A DNA stretch of 7,176 nucleotides, from positions 1 through 7,176 of the forward strand of contig JABDQK010000180.1 of the NCBI GenBank assembly GCA_013042255.1, written 5' to 3'. The notes beneath the pieces were generated by a model. The model had not been told where the DNA came from, ran no database searches, and saw only the letters and a list, made by a program, of their open reading frames with translations. Within the stretch, counting starts at the first letter, position 1; the number at the start of each line of letters is the position of its first letter. Source of the stretch: Flavobacteriaceae bacterium. GTDB taxonomy: Bacteria; Bacteroidota; Bacteroidia; Flavobacteriales; Flavobacteriaceae. The position numbers and the translations under genes were made by a program. This document shows, in pieces, positions 1-6,278 of this stretch.

Positions 1-463
1 CATTGATGGTGCCCTTCATGGGATAAGTGTAAATATATCCGTCATCTATCTTTATAAAAGTCTCCGGACTGAAGCTAACAAACTCATTTTCTAGGTAAAC
101 GGCGTATTTTGACCTCGAGCTGTAGAATACGGTTTCCAGGTCTGTATTAGTTTGAACAGGAGTAGAAACGGTCAGGTTGAGAAGATAACTATTGCCCAGT
201 CTGAGTTCCTTCTGAACAGCTGCAAATTTTTGCTTGTAGGCTTCAAGGGAAATAGGATATTTTTGAAAGCCAAGCATTTTTGAGGTCGAAAAATCAATCC
301 GGTTTGTATTAGATCTTCCATTAAAGTCGTACAACACCTCACGGGGAAGCCTGTCGAGCTTCCAGGCTAACGGATTCATTTGTTCAAAATCGATAATAAA
401 TAAAAAAGGAATGCCTTCCTTCCCCCAGGCATTCATCTTTTCCCATATTGATTTCATCAGCAT
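1..463 (-). CDS. pabB: Aminodeoxychorismate synthase component I, N-terminal part (partial)
   Basis: This is the first 154 codons of a chorismate-binding enzyme; the rest lies beyond the left edge. With the glutaminase PabA, the family converts chorismate and glutamine-derived ammonia to 4-amino-4-deoxychorismate, the precursor of p-aminobenzoate in cytosolic folate synthesis. The translation carries IPFLFIIDFE (residues 18-27), typical of the short PabB form that lacks the long N-terminal subdomain, then GNSYLLNLT (90-98), FSPETFI (131-137) and PMKGTI (148-153). The lysine in PMKGT matches the lysine that PabB uses to attack chorismate, where TrpE has alanine (PIAGT); this favours PabB over anthranilate synthase. 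The metal-binding glutamates are outside the window. The ATG at 463-461 is the first start; a second ATG two codons on (457-455) is equally possible, and neither has a clear ribosome binding site. It is divergent from the next gene. Confidence 0.9.
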   Translation of the reverse strand, partial: MLMKSIWEKMNAWGKEGIPFLFIIDFEQMNPLAWKLDRLPREVLYDFNGRSNTNRIDFSTSKMLGFQKYPISLEAYKQKFAAVQKELRLGNSYLLNLTVSTPVQTNTDLETVFYSSRSKYAVYLENEFVSFSPETFIKIDDGYIYTYPMKGTIN

Positions 464-591
464 GATTTGAATTCACAAAGAAAAGAAAAGCAATCTAAGG
501 TTAGAGGATCAGTTGTCAAATATTGCTGGTGAAGAACTAATAATTCCTTTAAATTCAGTAAATTAGGGTAATAACCAAAACCAACCATAAA
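464..591. promoter_or_regulatory. Divergent intergenic region between pabB and secreted-protein gene
   Basis: These 128 bp separate two start codons that face away from each other, so promoters for both genes should lie here. The stretch is A/T-rich. The closest match to the Bacteroidota -7 element (TAnnTTTG) on the plus strand is TAAATTAG at 559-566, with one mismatch and no convincing -33 TTG at the right distance. It would give a leader of about 20 nt before the ATG at 592. I could not place a pabB promoter. The role is inferred from gene orientation, not from a clear motif. Confidence 0.4.
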
Positions 592-1296
592 ATGAAAAAG
601 CTATCAATACTCATAATTCTTTTAGTTGCTATTAACGTCAGTGCTCAGGAGGCGTATTTTACTTCCTATAATTTTATTGTGGAACCCTCGCAGCAAAATA
701 CGGTTGTAAAATTGATTTCCGATTATTTCACCGCAAATAAAACGGAAGGGGTTACGGTGTCTCTGTGGGAAAACCATTTTAATGATCCGGGGAATAATTT
801 CACCCATATGATTGTTTTTTCAGGCTCTTTGGATGCCATGGGAAATCAGTATTCCAATGATGGGGGAGCAGAGTGGATGCTATTTATGACTCAGATCAAC
901 CAGCATATCAAAGATGGTTTTAGTTCATCCATGGGAAGACGACTCGCCAGTTGGGGGGATATGGAAGCTTCATATCCTGTTCAGAATTATTACATCGTAC
1001 AGGTTGAAAATTCAAACACATTCAGATCGGCCTATGAAAAATACCAATCCTCGGCCGTACGGAAAGGTTGGATGAATATGTACGGTACTTTTACTACCGG
1101 TGTAGGACCTGATGGTGGCTCTCACTGGATAATAACCGGTCACAAGGATTTTAAAAGTGCCATGGGAGGCTCCAGCGCGGTCCTGACGGAGTCTGAAAAA
1201 AAGACAAGAGACAAGGCCTGGAATACTTTCAGGGAAACCAATGGGGGTGCTGAACTGGTCAGATCTGGAACCCGTGTCATGTTAGGCATATGGTAA
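592..1296 (+). CDS. Secreted protein of unknown function with two similar alpha/beta halves
   Basis: This 234-residue protein starts with a classic signal peptide: MKK, a hydrophobic core at residues 4-15 and a V-S-A cleavage site after residue 18. It should be exported to the periplasm or beyond. No catalytic motif or cysteine is visible, and I do not recognise a named family. The mature protein reads as two related halves. Residues about 22-84 and 128-192 both run from a beta strand with an aromatic start (YNFIVEP; YYIVQVEN) through a helix containing a Y-x-K/Y-type segment, to a strand with a T/S-H-x-I motif and a D-(x)-AMG ending (THMIVFSG..DAMG; SHWIITGH..SAMG). Each half is followed by a segment with a conserved Trp and a G-x-R stretch. 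The pattern resembles a tandem ferredoxin-like (dimeric alpha-beta barrel) fold, which is inference. The gene stands alone on the plus strand and ends at a hairpin terminator. Start choice is well supported by the signal peptide. Confidence 0.85.
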   Translation: MKKLSILIILLVAINVSAQEAYFTSYNFIVEPSQQNTVVKLISDYFTANKTEGVTVSLWENHFNDPGNNFTHMIVFSGSLDAMGNQYSNDGGAEWMLFMTQINQHIKDGFSSSMGRRLASWGDMEASYPVQNYYIVQVENSNTFRSAYEKYQSSAVRKGWMNMYGTFTTGVGPDGGSHWIITGHKDFKSAMGGSSAVLTESEKKTRDKAWNTFRETNGGAELVRSGTRVMLGIW

Positions 1297-1299
1297 ATA

Positions 1300-1328
1300 T
1301 AAAAACCCTCTTCAAAAGAGGGTTTTTA
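1300..1328. terminator. Bidirectional intrinsic terminator between convergent genes
   Basis: A near-perfect inverted repeat pairs 1300-1312 (TAAAAACCCTCTT) with 1316-1328 (AAGAGGGTTTTTA), leaving a three-base loop. The central pairs are C/G-rich and the flanks are A on one side and T on the other, so either strand yields a stem followed by a U tract. It begins 4 bases after the stop codon of the plus-strand secreted-protein gene (1294-1296) and 8 bases beyond the stop of the minus-strand cytochrome gene (1336-1338). It can therefore end transcription of both. Confidence 0.93.
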
Positions 1329-1335
1329 ATTTCAG

Positions 1336-2292
1336 TTAGTAAAGGGATCGTTCTACTTTGTTTTTGACCGGATCAAGAGTTTGAAGGTATTCATAGATTG
1401 CCCCGGCTTCCTTATCCGTAAGTTGGGTGTAGGGCATCATGGGATAACTCAGAGCTGGCTCACCATCTTTCTGCCCGTATTTTAAAGCTTTAATAAATTG
1501 TTCCTTTGACCAATTACCAATTCCAGTTTCTTTATCTGGTGTTAGGTTGGCAGTGAGCTTTACACGCCCATCAAAATCAAGGGGTTTGTTCCCACCAGCA
1601 AAATAGCCTTCACTCAGTTCGGGTTGAAGAAAATTGTTGGTCTTAAAATCTGCAGAATGACATGAAAAGCAATCGAGGTTGTGGGCGAGGTATTTACCCA
1701 CGGCTATTGTATTGGTTGAATCTGGTAAAGGAATACTCTTATCCGGCATTGGCAGAGGTTTCCATTCCAGACGGCTCAGCATTTTAGTGAGAAAGGATGG
1801 TTTTGATGGTGTATCAGGAGTAGGATCAGGATTAACCAATGGATCATCCGACCTTAAAAAAGCGATGATAGCATTCAGGTCTTCGTCAGCCATCACAGGA
1901 AGTTTGGCCATATATGGCGGACTGTATTGTCCGTCTTTTTTAATCCCCGTTCGCAATAGATATAGCAATTCGGCATCCGTCCAGCTGCCTATACCTACAT
2001 TTTCGTCCTGGGTGATGTTCTGGGAGTAGATTTCTCCAAATTCGGGTGGTGCATCCAGCATTCTAGTACCTGTTAGCTTACCGCTGCTCTTATCCATATG
2101 ACAATTAGCACATAACATAGTAGTTAGCTTTTTACCACGCTCAAGGGCCTCAGGGGTAGTTACCGCAGAAAATTCAATTTTCTCAATTTCATAGGTGGGA
2201 ATATCATTGGCACCGATATAGAGGCCAATAGCGATCAGAACCAAAATGAGGATTCCCATGGTCATGCCGAAATACTTTAATATTCTTTTCAT
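1336..2292 (-). CDS. Membrane-anchored diheme cytochrome c
   Basis: This 318-residue protein has a short basic N-terminus and one hydrophobic segment at about residues 11-27, with the rest predicted to be periplasmic. Two heme c attachment motifs are present, CANCH (61-65) and CFSCH (208-212), so it should carry two covalent hemes and move electrons on the outer face of the inner membrane. Each domain repeats the pattern N-[IL]-T..D...GIG.W (92-104; 249-261), followed by a helix, a G-x-[KR]-x-D-G turn and a Met-rich segment. M128 or M134 in domain 1 and M285 or M286 in domain 2 are the likely axial ligands. This resembles the cytochrome subunits of membrane alcohol or aldehyde dehydrogenases, but no dehydrogenase gene lies nearby, so its partner is unknown. 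It begins 44 bp after the hybrid sensor gene ends and points the same way, which suggests co-transcription. The start is supported by the membrane anchor beginning right after it. Confidence 0.92.
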   Translation of the reverse strand: MKRILKYFGMTMGILILVLIAIGLYIGANDIPTYEIEKIEFSAVTTPEALERGKKLTTMLCANCHMDKSSGKLTGTRMLDAPPEFGEIYSQNITQDENVGIGSWTDAELLYLLRTGIKKDGQYSPPYMAKLPVMADEDLNAIIAFLRSDDPLVNPDPTPDTPSKPSFLTKMLSRLEWKPLPMPDKSIPLPDSTNTIAVGKYLAHNLDCFSCHSADFKTNNFLQPELSEGYFAGGNKPLDFDGRVKLTANLTPDKETGIGNWSKEQFIKALKYGQKDGEPALSYPMMPYTQLTDKEAGAIYEYLQTLDPVKNKVERSLY

Positions 2293-2336
2293 TTTTTAGT
2301 TTGATTTAAATGGTTGTTGTAATTGTGATTAATGGT

Positions 2337-5171
2337 TTAAACTTTACTTGGTAAAATCCCGAATTTATCCTTAAAGCTTTTTGTGAAATAGGACATATTG
2401 GAATAGCCCACAGAGTATGCGATTTCCGATACGGATCCCGCCTTGTGTTCGAGCATATGATGCGCCTCATTTAACCGAATTTCGGTGATAAGTTGGTTGG
2501 CCGACTTGTTGATCAGGGCTTTAAGTTTTCTGTGGAGCTGTGATCGACTAAAACCCACTTCCCGGCTGAGGTCTTCTACGGAAAAACTCTCATTATCCAG
2601 ATTTCCTTTGATAGCCTCAACGACTTTATGCAGAAATGAATCATCCATGGAGGTTAGTTTTAAATCCTTGATAAGCAATAAATCTGAAGCTTTAAAATGC
2701 TCCCAGATCTTTTTTCGGGCCTCGATAAGATTCCTCATTTGAAGAAGTAATTCTTTTTCATCAAAGGGTTTGGTTATATAGGCATCCGCACCTTGGGTAA
2801 GACCTTCCAGTTTGTTAGTCTGGCCGACTTTGGCAGTAAGCATGATGATGGGTATATGGCTGGTCTTGGTATTATTTTTAAGGCTATGGCAAAGTTCATA
2901 TCCATCTTTTCCGGGCATCATTACATCACTGATTATGATATCAGGAATATGTTCAATAGCCATTCGTTCCCCCTGTAATCCATCTTTCGCCGAGAGTAAG
3001 GAGAAACTATCTTGTAGAATATCTTTGATGTAAGACCTCAAGTCTTCATTGTCTTCGACCACCAGAGCCACAGACTTATCTTCCTGCGTTTGAGATTCAA
3101 GAAGGTTTGTTTCCAGAGGCTCTTGTTTTAATTCAACCTCCTCGTTTTTAATTGAATTTTGGTTTCCGGAAACAGGTAATAGCTTTAGGGCTACAGGGAG
3201 TCTTACCGTAAAGGACGTTCCTTTACCCTTGTTGCTCTGAACCCTGATCGTACCATTATGAAGGTCTACCAGTTCTTTGGTTAATGCCAAACCGATTCCG
3301 GATCCCTTTTCTTCCGATCCTTCTACCCGGTAAAACCGCTCGAAGATTTTGTGAAGCTCATCGGTTTCTATCCCTTCACCTGTATCCCGAATATCGATTT
3401 TAAGGTAGTCATTATCATTCTGAACAGACACGGAAACAGCACCGCCCATAGGGGTGTATTTAAATGCATTGGAAAGTAAATTGGTCATAATTTTTTCCAA
3501 TTTATCCGCATCATACCAGGCATGGGAAAGATCTTCGGGAAAACTGGTACTCAGGCTTATGTTCTTCCTTTCTGCAAGGCTTTCAAAAGAATACACCATG
3601 GTGCGTAAAAAACCAATCAGATTACCTCGTTCAAGCTGAAGCTGGAGCTGGCCACCTTCCAGTCTTGATAGGTCGAGAAGCTGGTCAACAAGGGTTTGTA
3701 ATCTAAGGGCATTCTTCTTTAGAAGGTGAAAGTCTTTGTTTTCAAGGGCAGTTTTTGGCTCCTCAGGGGAATTCCTTTCGGCTTTATTCAAGGGGCCAAG
3801 GATGAGGGTAAGGGGGGTCCTGAATTCATGGCTGAGGTTGGTAAAGAAACGTGTTTTTATTTCAGCCAGATCTTTTACTCTATTCATCTCATTCCTGGAT
3901 TCCTGCATGGCGAGTTCCTGTTTCTGTGCTGTTATTGTAAGTTGTTGTTGCCTGTAAGCTATCCCGAAAGAGTAAGCAATGGTCTGGAGTAAAATGCCCA
4001 CGGTATATGGAGCAAATGATAGTCTTATATAGCCTTCAGACCAAAGTCCTCCTAAAAGTGTAAAAGAGGTAGCTATTATAGCTCCTATACCAAAATATCG
4101 TGCAAACCTATCTTTTTGTAAAGCAAGGATAACAGAAAGTATTAAGCCAAAGAATGAATAAAGGATAATGAACTGAAAATGGAAGGAGATGTTCTTGTTC
4201 ATTACTGCTGGTGTTCCTGCAGCAGCCATTATCAGTGACGCCACTATAGCAATGATCATGATAATGGGCAGTGCCAATATAATCTTATCTAATCGGGGGA
4301 ATTTCCTTTTGGTATTGGCAAACTCCCGTCCAAAGAACCAGAAAGTAAATAGCATGGAATTGGGAATTAGTAGCCAGACAGGAAATCGGAGCGAGGGAGA
4401 ATTGCCCAATAGGTATTCTGAATCCAGGCCGATAGCCATGGCTTGAGTGAGTGTACAAAGCAACAGCCAAAGGGAAAACCAAAAGAAAATACGCTGACGC
4501 AAGTAGAGGAATTGCAGAAAATGGTACAGGAAAATGATAAAGGTTACTCCAAAAACAAAAATGTCGAAGGAAGTAGGAAACGCAAATAAGGGATGGTAGT
4601 TCTGAAATGCCGGTTTTCTCAGGCTGGGGTTGAAATAAGGAAACCAGCCGAAACTATTTCCCTGAACCCGTATATAAAGGGATACTTTCGATTCGGCAGG
4701 GACATCTAAATTTACCCTGTTCAGGATCCATTTTTCAGGGATATCCCGTTCTGTTTTGGGATAGCCAACTCCGGTCTTCTTATGATAAAGAAGCTCCCCG
4801 TTTACGACAGCATAAACATCCACCTTACCATTACTTCGAATCCATGCAATGTCGCGGGGCCTGGGATCTTCGAAGTGCAGCTCCCAACTTTCTAGTGCAG
4901 CCTGTGTTTCAAACGCAATCTTACCCCAATATGTAGCGCCAATGTCAAGATTTTTAGGAAAGTTTTCACGGGGTCTGAACTGCAGGGTAGTATCTCTGAG
5001 GATTTGGCTTATTTCATAGCTACCATCCTTTTCAGGCAGTACAAAAAGATAAGGTTTAAGATCGTGTACCGGGTGAATCGTATCCAGTTGATAATATTTC
5101 TGATCTTGTGCCTTTGTGGCAAGACTCAGCAGGAATATAAGGAAGGTAATAAGCGTATTCGCTACTCTCAT
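2337..5171 (-). CDS. Hybrid two-component sensor kinase / response regulator with AraC-type output (7TMR-DISM input)
   Basis: This 944-residue protein joins sensing, phosphotransfer and DNA binding in one chain. Residues 1-21 are a signal peptide. Residues about 25-190 form a beta-rich extracytoplasmic domain like 7TMR-DISMED2, including YWGKIAFE (81-88). Seven hydrophobic segments follow between about 200 and 405, then a likely coiled coil (408-438). The kinase core has the H box FTNLSHEFRTP with H448, the N box NLLSNAFKYTP (N564, N568), the DTGEGI box (596-601) and the GSGIGLAL box (623-630). The receiver has acidic E706/D707, phospho-acceptor D749, T779 and K801. Two helix-turn-helix units of an AraC domain occupy about 864-886 and 913-938. 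All key phosphotransfer residues are intact. The family regulates nearby genes in Bacteroidota; many members use beta-propeller sensors for glycans, but this one has a seven-helix module whose ligand is unknown. It lies between a lipoprotein gene (78 bp upstream) and a cytochrome gene (44 bp downstream). The start is set by the signal peptide. Confidence 0.95.
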   Translation of the reverse strand: MRVANTLITFLIFLLSLATKAQDQKYYQLDTIHPVHDLKPYLFVLPEKDGSYEISQILRDTTLQFRPRENFPKNLDIGATYWGKIAFETQAALESWELHFEDPRPRDIAWIRSNGKVDVYAVVNGELLYHKKTGVGYPKTERDIPEKWILNRVNLDVPAESKVSLYIRVQGNSFGWFPYFNPSLRKPAFQNYHPLFAFPTSFDIFVFGVTFIIFLYHFLQFLYLRQRIFFWFSLWLLLCTLTQAMAIGLDSEYLLGNSPSLRFPVWLLIPNSMLFTFWFFGREFANTKRKFPRLDKIILALPIIMIIAIVASLIMAAAGTPAVMNKNISFHFQFIILYSFFGLILSVILALQKDRFARYFGIGAIIATSFTLLGGLWSEGYIRLSFAPYTVGILLQTIAYSFGIAYRQQQLTITAQKQELAMQESRNEMNRVKDLAEIKTRFFTNLSHEFRTPLTLILGPLNKAERNSPEEPKTALENKDFHLLKKNALRLQTLVDQLLDLSRLEGGQLQLQLERGNLIGFLRTMVYSFESLAERKNISLSTSFPEDLSHAWYDADKLEKIMTNLLSNAFKYTPMGGAVSVSVQNDNDYLKIDIRDTGEGIETDELHKIFERFYRVEGSEEKGSGIGLALTKELVDLHNGTIRVQSNKGKGTSFTVRLPVALKLLPVSGNQNSIKNEEVELKQEPLETNLLESQTQEDKSVALVVEDNEDLRSYIKDILQDSFSLLSAKDGLQGERMAIEHIPDIIISDVMMPGKDGYELCHSLKNNTKTSHIPIIMLTAKVGQTNKLEGLTQGADAYITKPFDEKELLLQMRNLIEARKKIWEHFKASDLLLIKDLKLTSMDDSFLHKVVEAIKGNLDNESFSVEDLSREVGFSRSQLHRKLKALINKSANQLITEIRLNEAHHMLEHKAGSVSEIAYSVGYSNMSYFTKSFKDKFGILPSKV

Positions 5172-5199
5172 TTTTGTCTTGGTCAGGTTATTTTAGTCC

Positions 5200-5232
5200 G
5201 GGCCGCACCACAGGTATGACAGGTAACGGCCC
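5200..5232. promoter_or_regulatory. Hairpin and direct repeats in the leader of the hybrid sensor gene
   Basis: GGGCCG (5200-5205) and CGGCCC (5227-5232) are perfect inverted copies, and ACC (5207-5209) can extend the stem with GGT (5222-5224) across a small internal loop. Within it, the heptamer ACAGGTA occurs twice as a direct repeat, at 5210-5216 and 5219-5225, with starts 9 bp apart. The element sits between the lipoprotein stop (5250) and the sensor start (5171). No U tract follows on the minus strand, so it is not a standard terminator. It could be an RNA structure that tunes expression within the operon, or a protein-binding site. The structure is seen directly; the function is not known. 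Confidence 0.45.
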
Positions 5233-5249
5233 TCGCTAAAAATAAGGTA

Positions 5250-6020
5250 CTAAAATTTTGTCATTTCCTTTAAAATGATACTATATATCTCTGTGCTGGC
5301 ATCATAGCTTATGGTATATCGCTTCGGATAATATCCTGCTTGCTGCCAGGATGCCGGCTGCCTGATTTCCTGGTCTACGGAGGCCTGGCTATCCAGGAAT
5401 TCCTTGGTTACCATAGGTTCAAGAAAGTTTACTTTGGCGTCGTATTTTCCATAAATAAATGTATGTGTAAAAATCCCGGTTCCTGCAATTTCAGGTGAAA
5501 GCAGATCAATAATATGTGCGCCCATTCGCGGTACTCCACCAGGAGTTTCAAGATACATTGGAGGCAGGTAATCTGCAGCTAAAGGCGCATTGAATTGAAC
5601 ACTGTCAGAAGGATTAATTAGGTCTCTTTCAGCCATTGACATAAAATAAAAGTGTATATCGAAGTGTGGTCGGTCATAAACATTCATTGGCTCATGGCCA
5701 TGCTCATTCCAGTCGAGGGTGACATGGTCATAAGGAGCGACAGAGATGTCGGATGGAAGGTCGAGCACAAACTCATCTGCATGCATGCTTCCGGTAGGCA
5801 GATTCACTAAGGCACTGGCATTAAATTGTACTCCAATTTCCAAGGGGTTTTGGCTGGCGTCGGTCCTAATATAGGTCCACGCTTCTCCATTTCCTACCGG
5901 AACCTTAGAACCCGTAAATTCTGTGGCTTCAATCGGATCTTGAATTGTTGTGTCGTCTTTGTCACAGGAAAAGCATAATCCTGCAATTACGAATACTAAA
6001 AGCTTTTTTGATGGTTTCAT
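5250..6020 (-). CDS. TTHB210-like (DUF5602-type) lipoprotein
   Basis: This 256-residue protein has a lipoprotein signal: basic MKPSKK, a hydrophobic core, then CFSC with C19 as the likely lipidated cysteine. The mature end, C-D-K-D-D, resembles the acidic export signals that send Bacteroidota lipoproteins to the cell surface. The central segment has a histidine-rich pattern: YDHVTLDWNEHGHEP (97-111), then VYDRPHFDIHFYF (114-126). From memory this matches the TTHB210-like domain family, named after a Thermus thermophilus protein under an extracytoplasmic sigma factor; its biochemical role is not established. H99, H107, H109, H119, H123, H168 and H186 could hold a metal, which is inference. No enzyme motif is evident. 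It is the first gene of a minus-strand run, 78 bp upstream of the hybrid sensor, so it may share a transcript with it. Family assignment is fairly good; function is unknown. Confidence 0.8.
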   Translation of the reverse strand: MKPSKKLLVFVIAGLCFSCDKDDTTIQDPIEATEFTGSKVPVGNGEAWTYIRTDASQNPLEIGVQFNASALVNLPTGSMHADEFVLDLPSDISVAPYDHVTLDWNEHGHEPMNVYDRPHFDIHFYFMSMAERDLINPSDSVQFNAPLAADYLPPMYLETPGGVPRMGAHIIDLLSPEIAGTGIFTHTFIYGKYDAKVNFLEPMVTKEFLDSQASVDQEIRQPASWQQAGYYPKRYTISYDASTEIYSIILKEMTKF

Positions 6021-6024
6021 TTTA

Positions 6025-6046
6025 TTGAGGTTTTTTGTTTCCTCAA
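6025..6046 (-). repeat. Inverted repeat in the 5' leader of the lipoprotein gene
   Basis: TTGAGG (6025-6030) and CCTCAA (6041-6046) are perfect inverted copies around a 10-base loop that is almost all A on the minus strand. The stem ends 4 bases before the ATG at 6020-6018, so if transcribed it would fold directly against the start codon and could affect ribosome access. The short stem may equally be chance in an A/T-rich leader. Confidence 0.35.
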
Positions 6047-6158
6047 AACTGCCTTTAAATAACGGATAGAAGATAAAATATTAACTCAATAAATAACATT
6101 TTTGTGTCACTGAAAAGTAGGTGCAACAATTGTGTTAGAGGGTGCGAGAATAGTGCTA

Positions 6159-6174
6159 ATTGCCTATGGGCAAT
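6159..6174. repeat. Short dyad upstream of the lipoprotein gene
   Basis: ATTGCC (6159-6164) and GGCAAT (6169-6174) are perfect inverted copies separated by TATG. The element lies about 140-155 bp upstream of the lipoprotein start. It has no T tract on either side, so a terminator is unlikely. A binding site for a dimeric regulator is possible, but AraC-type regulators usually prefer direct repeats, and a 6-bp arm can arise by chance. Confidence 0.3.
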
Positions 6175-6255
6175 AATGGGTTGTACTTTGAACTGAGGGG
6201 GAGTAGGGGCTGGAGATTTAAGCTAATTTTACTACTAATTTGGTTCTTTTGAAAG

Positions 6256-6271
6256 CCGATCTTTCTATCGG
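6256..6271 (-). terminator. Weak hairpin after the hydrolase gene
   Basis: On the minus strand CCGAT, a six-base loop and ATCGG form a 5-bp stem starting 7 bases after the hydrolase TGA stop (6281-6279). It is followed by CTTTC rather than a proper U run, and an alternative pairing of GATCTT with AAGATC overlaps it. It may be a weak terminator or simply chance; read-through towards the lipoprotein gene cannot be excluded. Confidence 0.25.
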
Positions 6272-6278
6272 AGGAAGA

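Larger units (their letters stand above)
6021..6278. other. Intergenic region, upstream of the lipoprotein gene; no gene seen
   Basis: This 258-bp stretch separates the stop of the hydrolase gene from the start of the lipoprotein gene, both on the minus strand. It should contain the promoter of the lipoprotein-sensor-cytochrome run. I see no open frame with credible protein character and no tRNA-like or riboswitch-like arrangement. It holds three small dyads, described separately. Clear -33/-7 promoter elements could not be assigned by eye; CAGTTTTG on the minus strand (around 6045-6052) differs from TAnnTTTG at one position but lacks a -33 partner. Confidence 0.6.

Noticed and set aside
541..566. 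Possible promoter (TAATTCCTTT or TAAATTAG) for the secreted-protein gene
   Set aside because: Neither has a -33 TTG at acceptable spacing, and such matches are common by chance in A/T-rich DNA; noted only inside the intergenic entry.
1679..2029. 116-codon open frame on the plus strand inside the cytochrome gene
   Set aside because: It is antisense to the well-supported heme-binding domains, and its translation is low-complexity in character with no recognisable motif.
3726..3992. Two overlapping plus-strand frames opposite the kinase H-box region
   Set aside because: Both are shadows of the conserved histidine kinase core on the minus strand.
4189..4446. 85-codon plus-strand frame opposite the membrane region of the sensor, with hydrophobic stretches
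   Set aside because: The apparent hydrophobicity comes from reading opposite the sensor's membrane helices; there is no independent start signal or family resemblance.
6251..6265. GAAAG/CTTTC inverted repeat on the plus strand
   Set aside because: It competes with the overlapping CCGAT/ATCGG stem, has only a 5-bp A/T-rich arm and shows no link to a gene.
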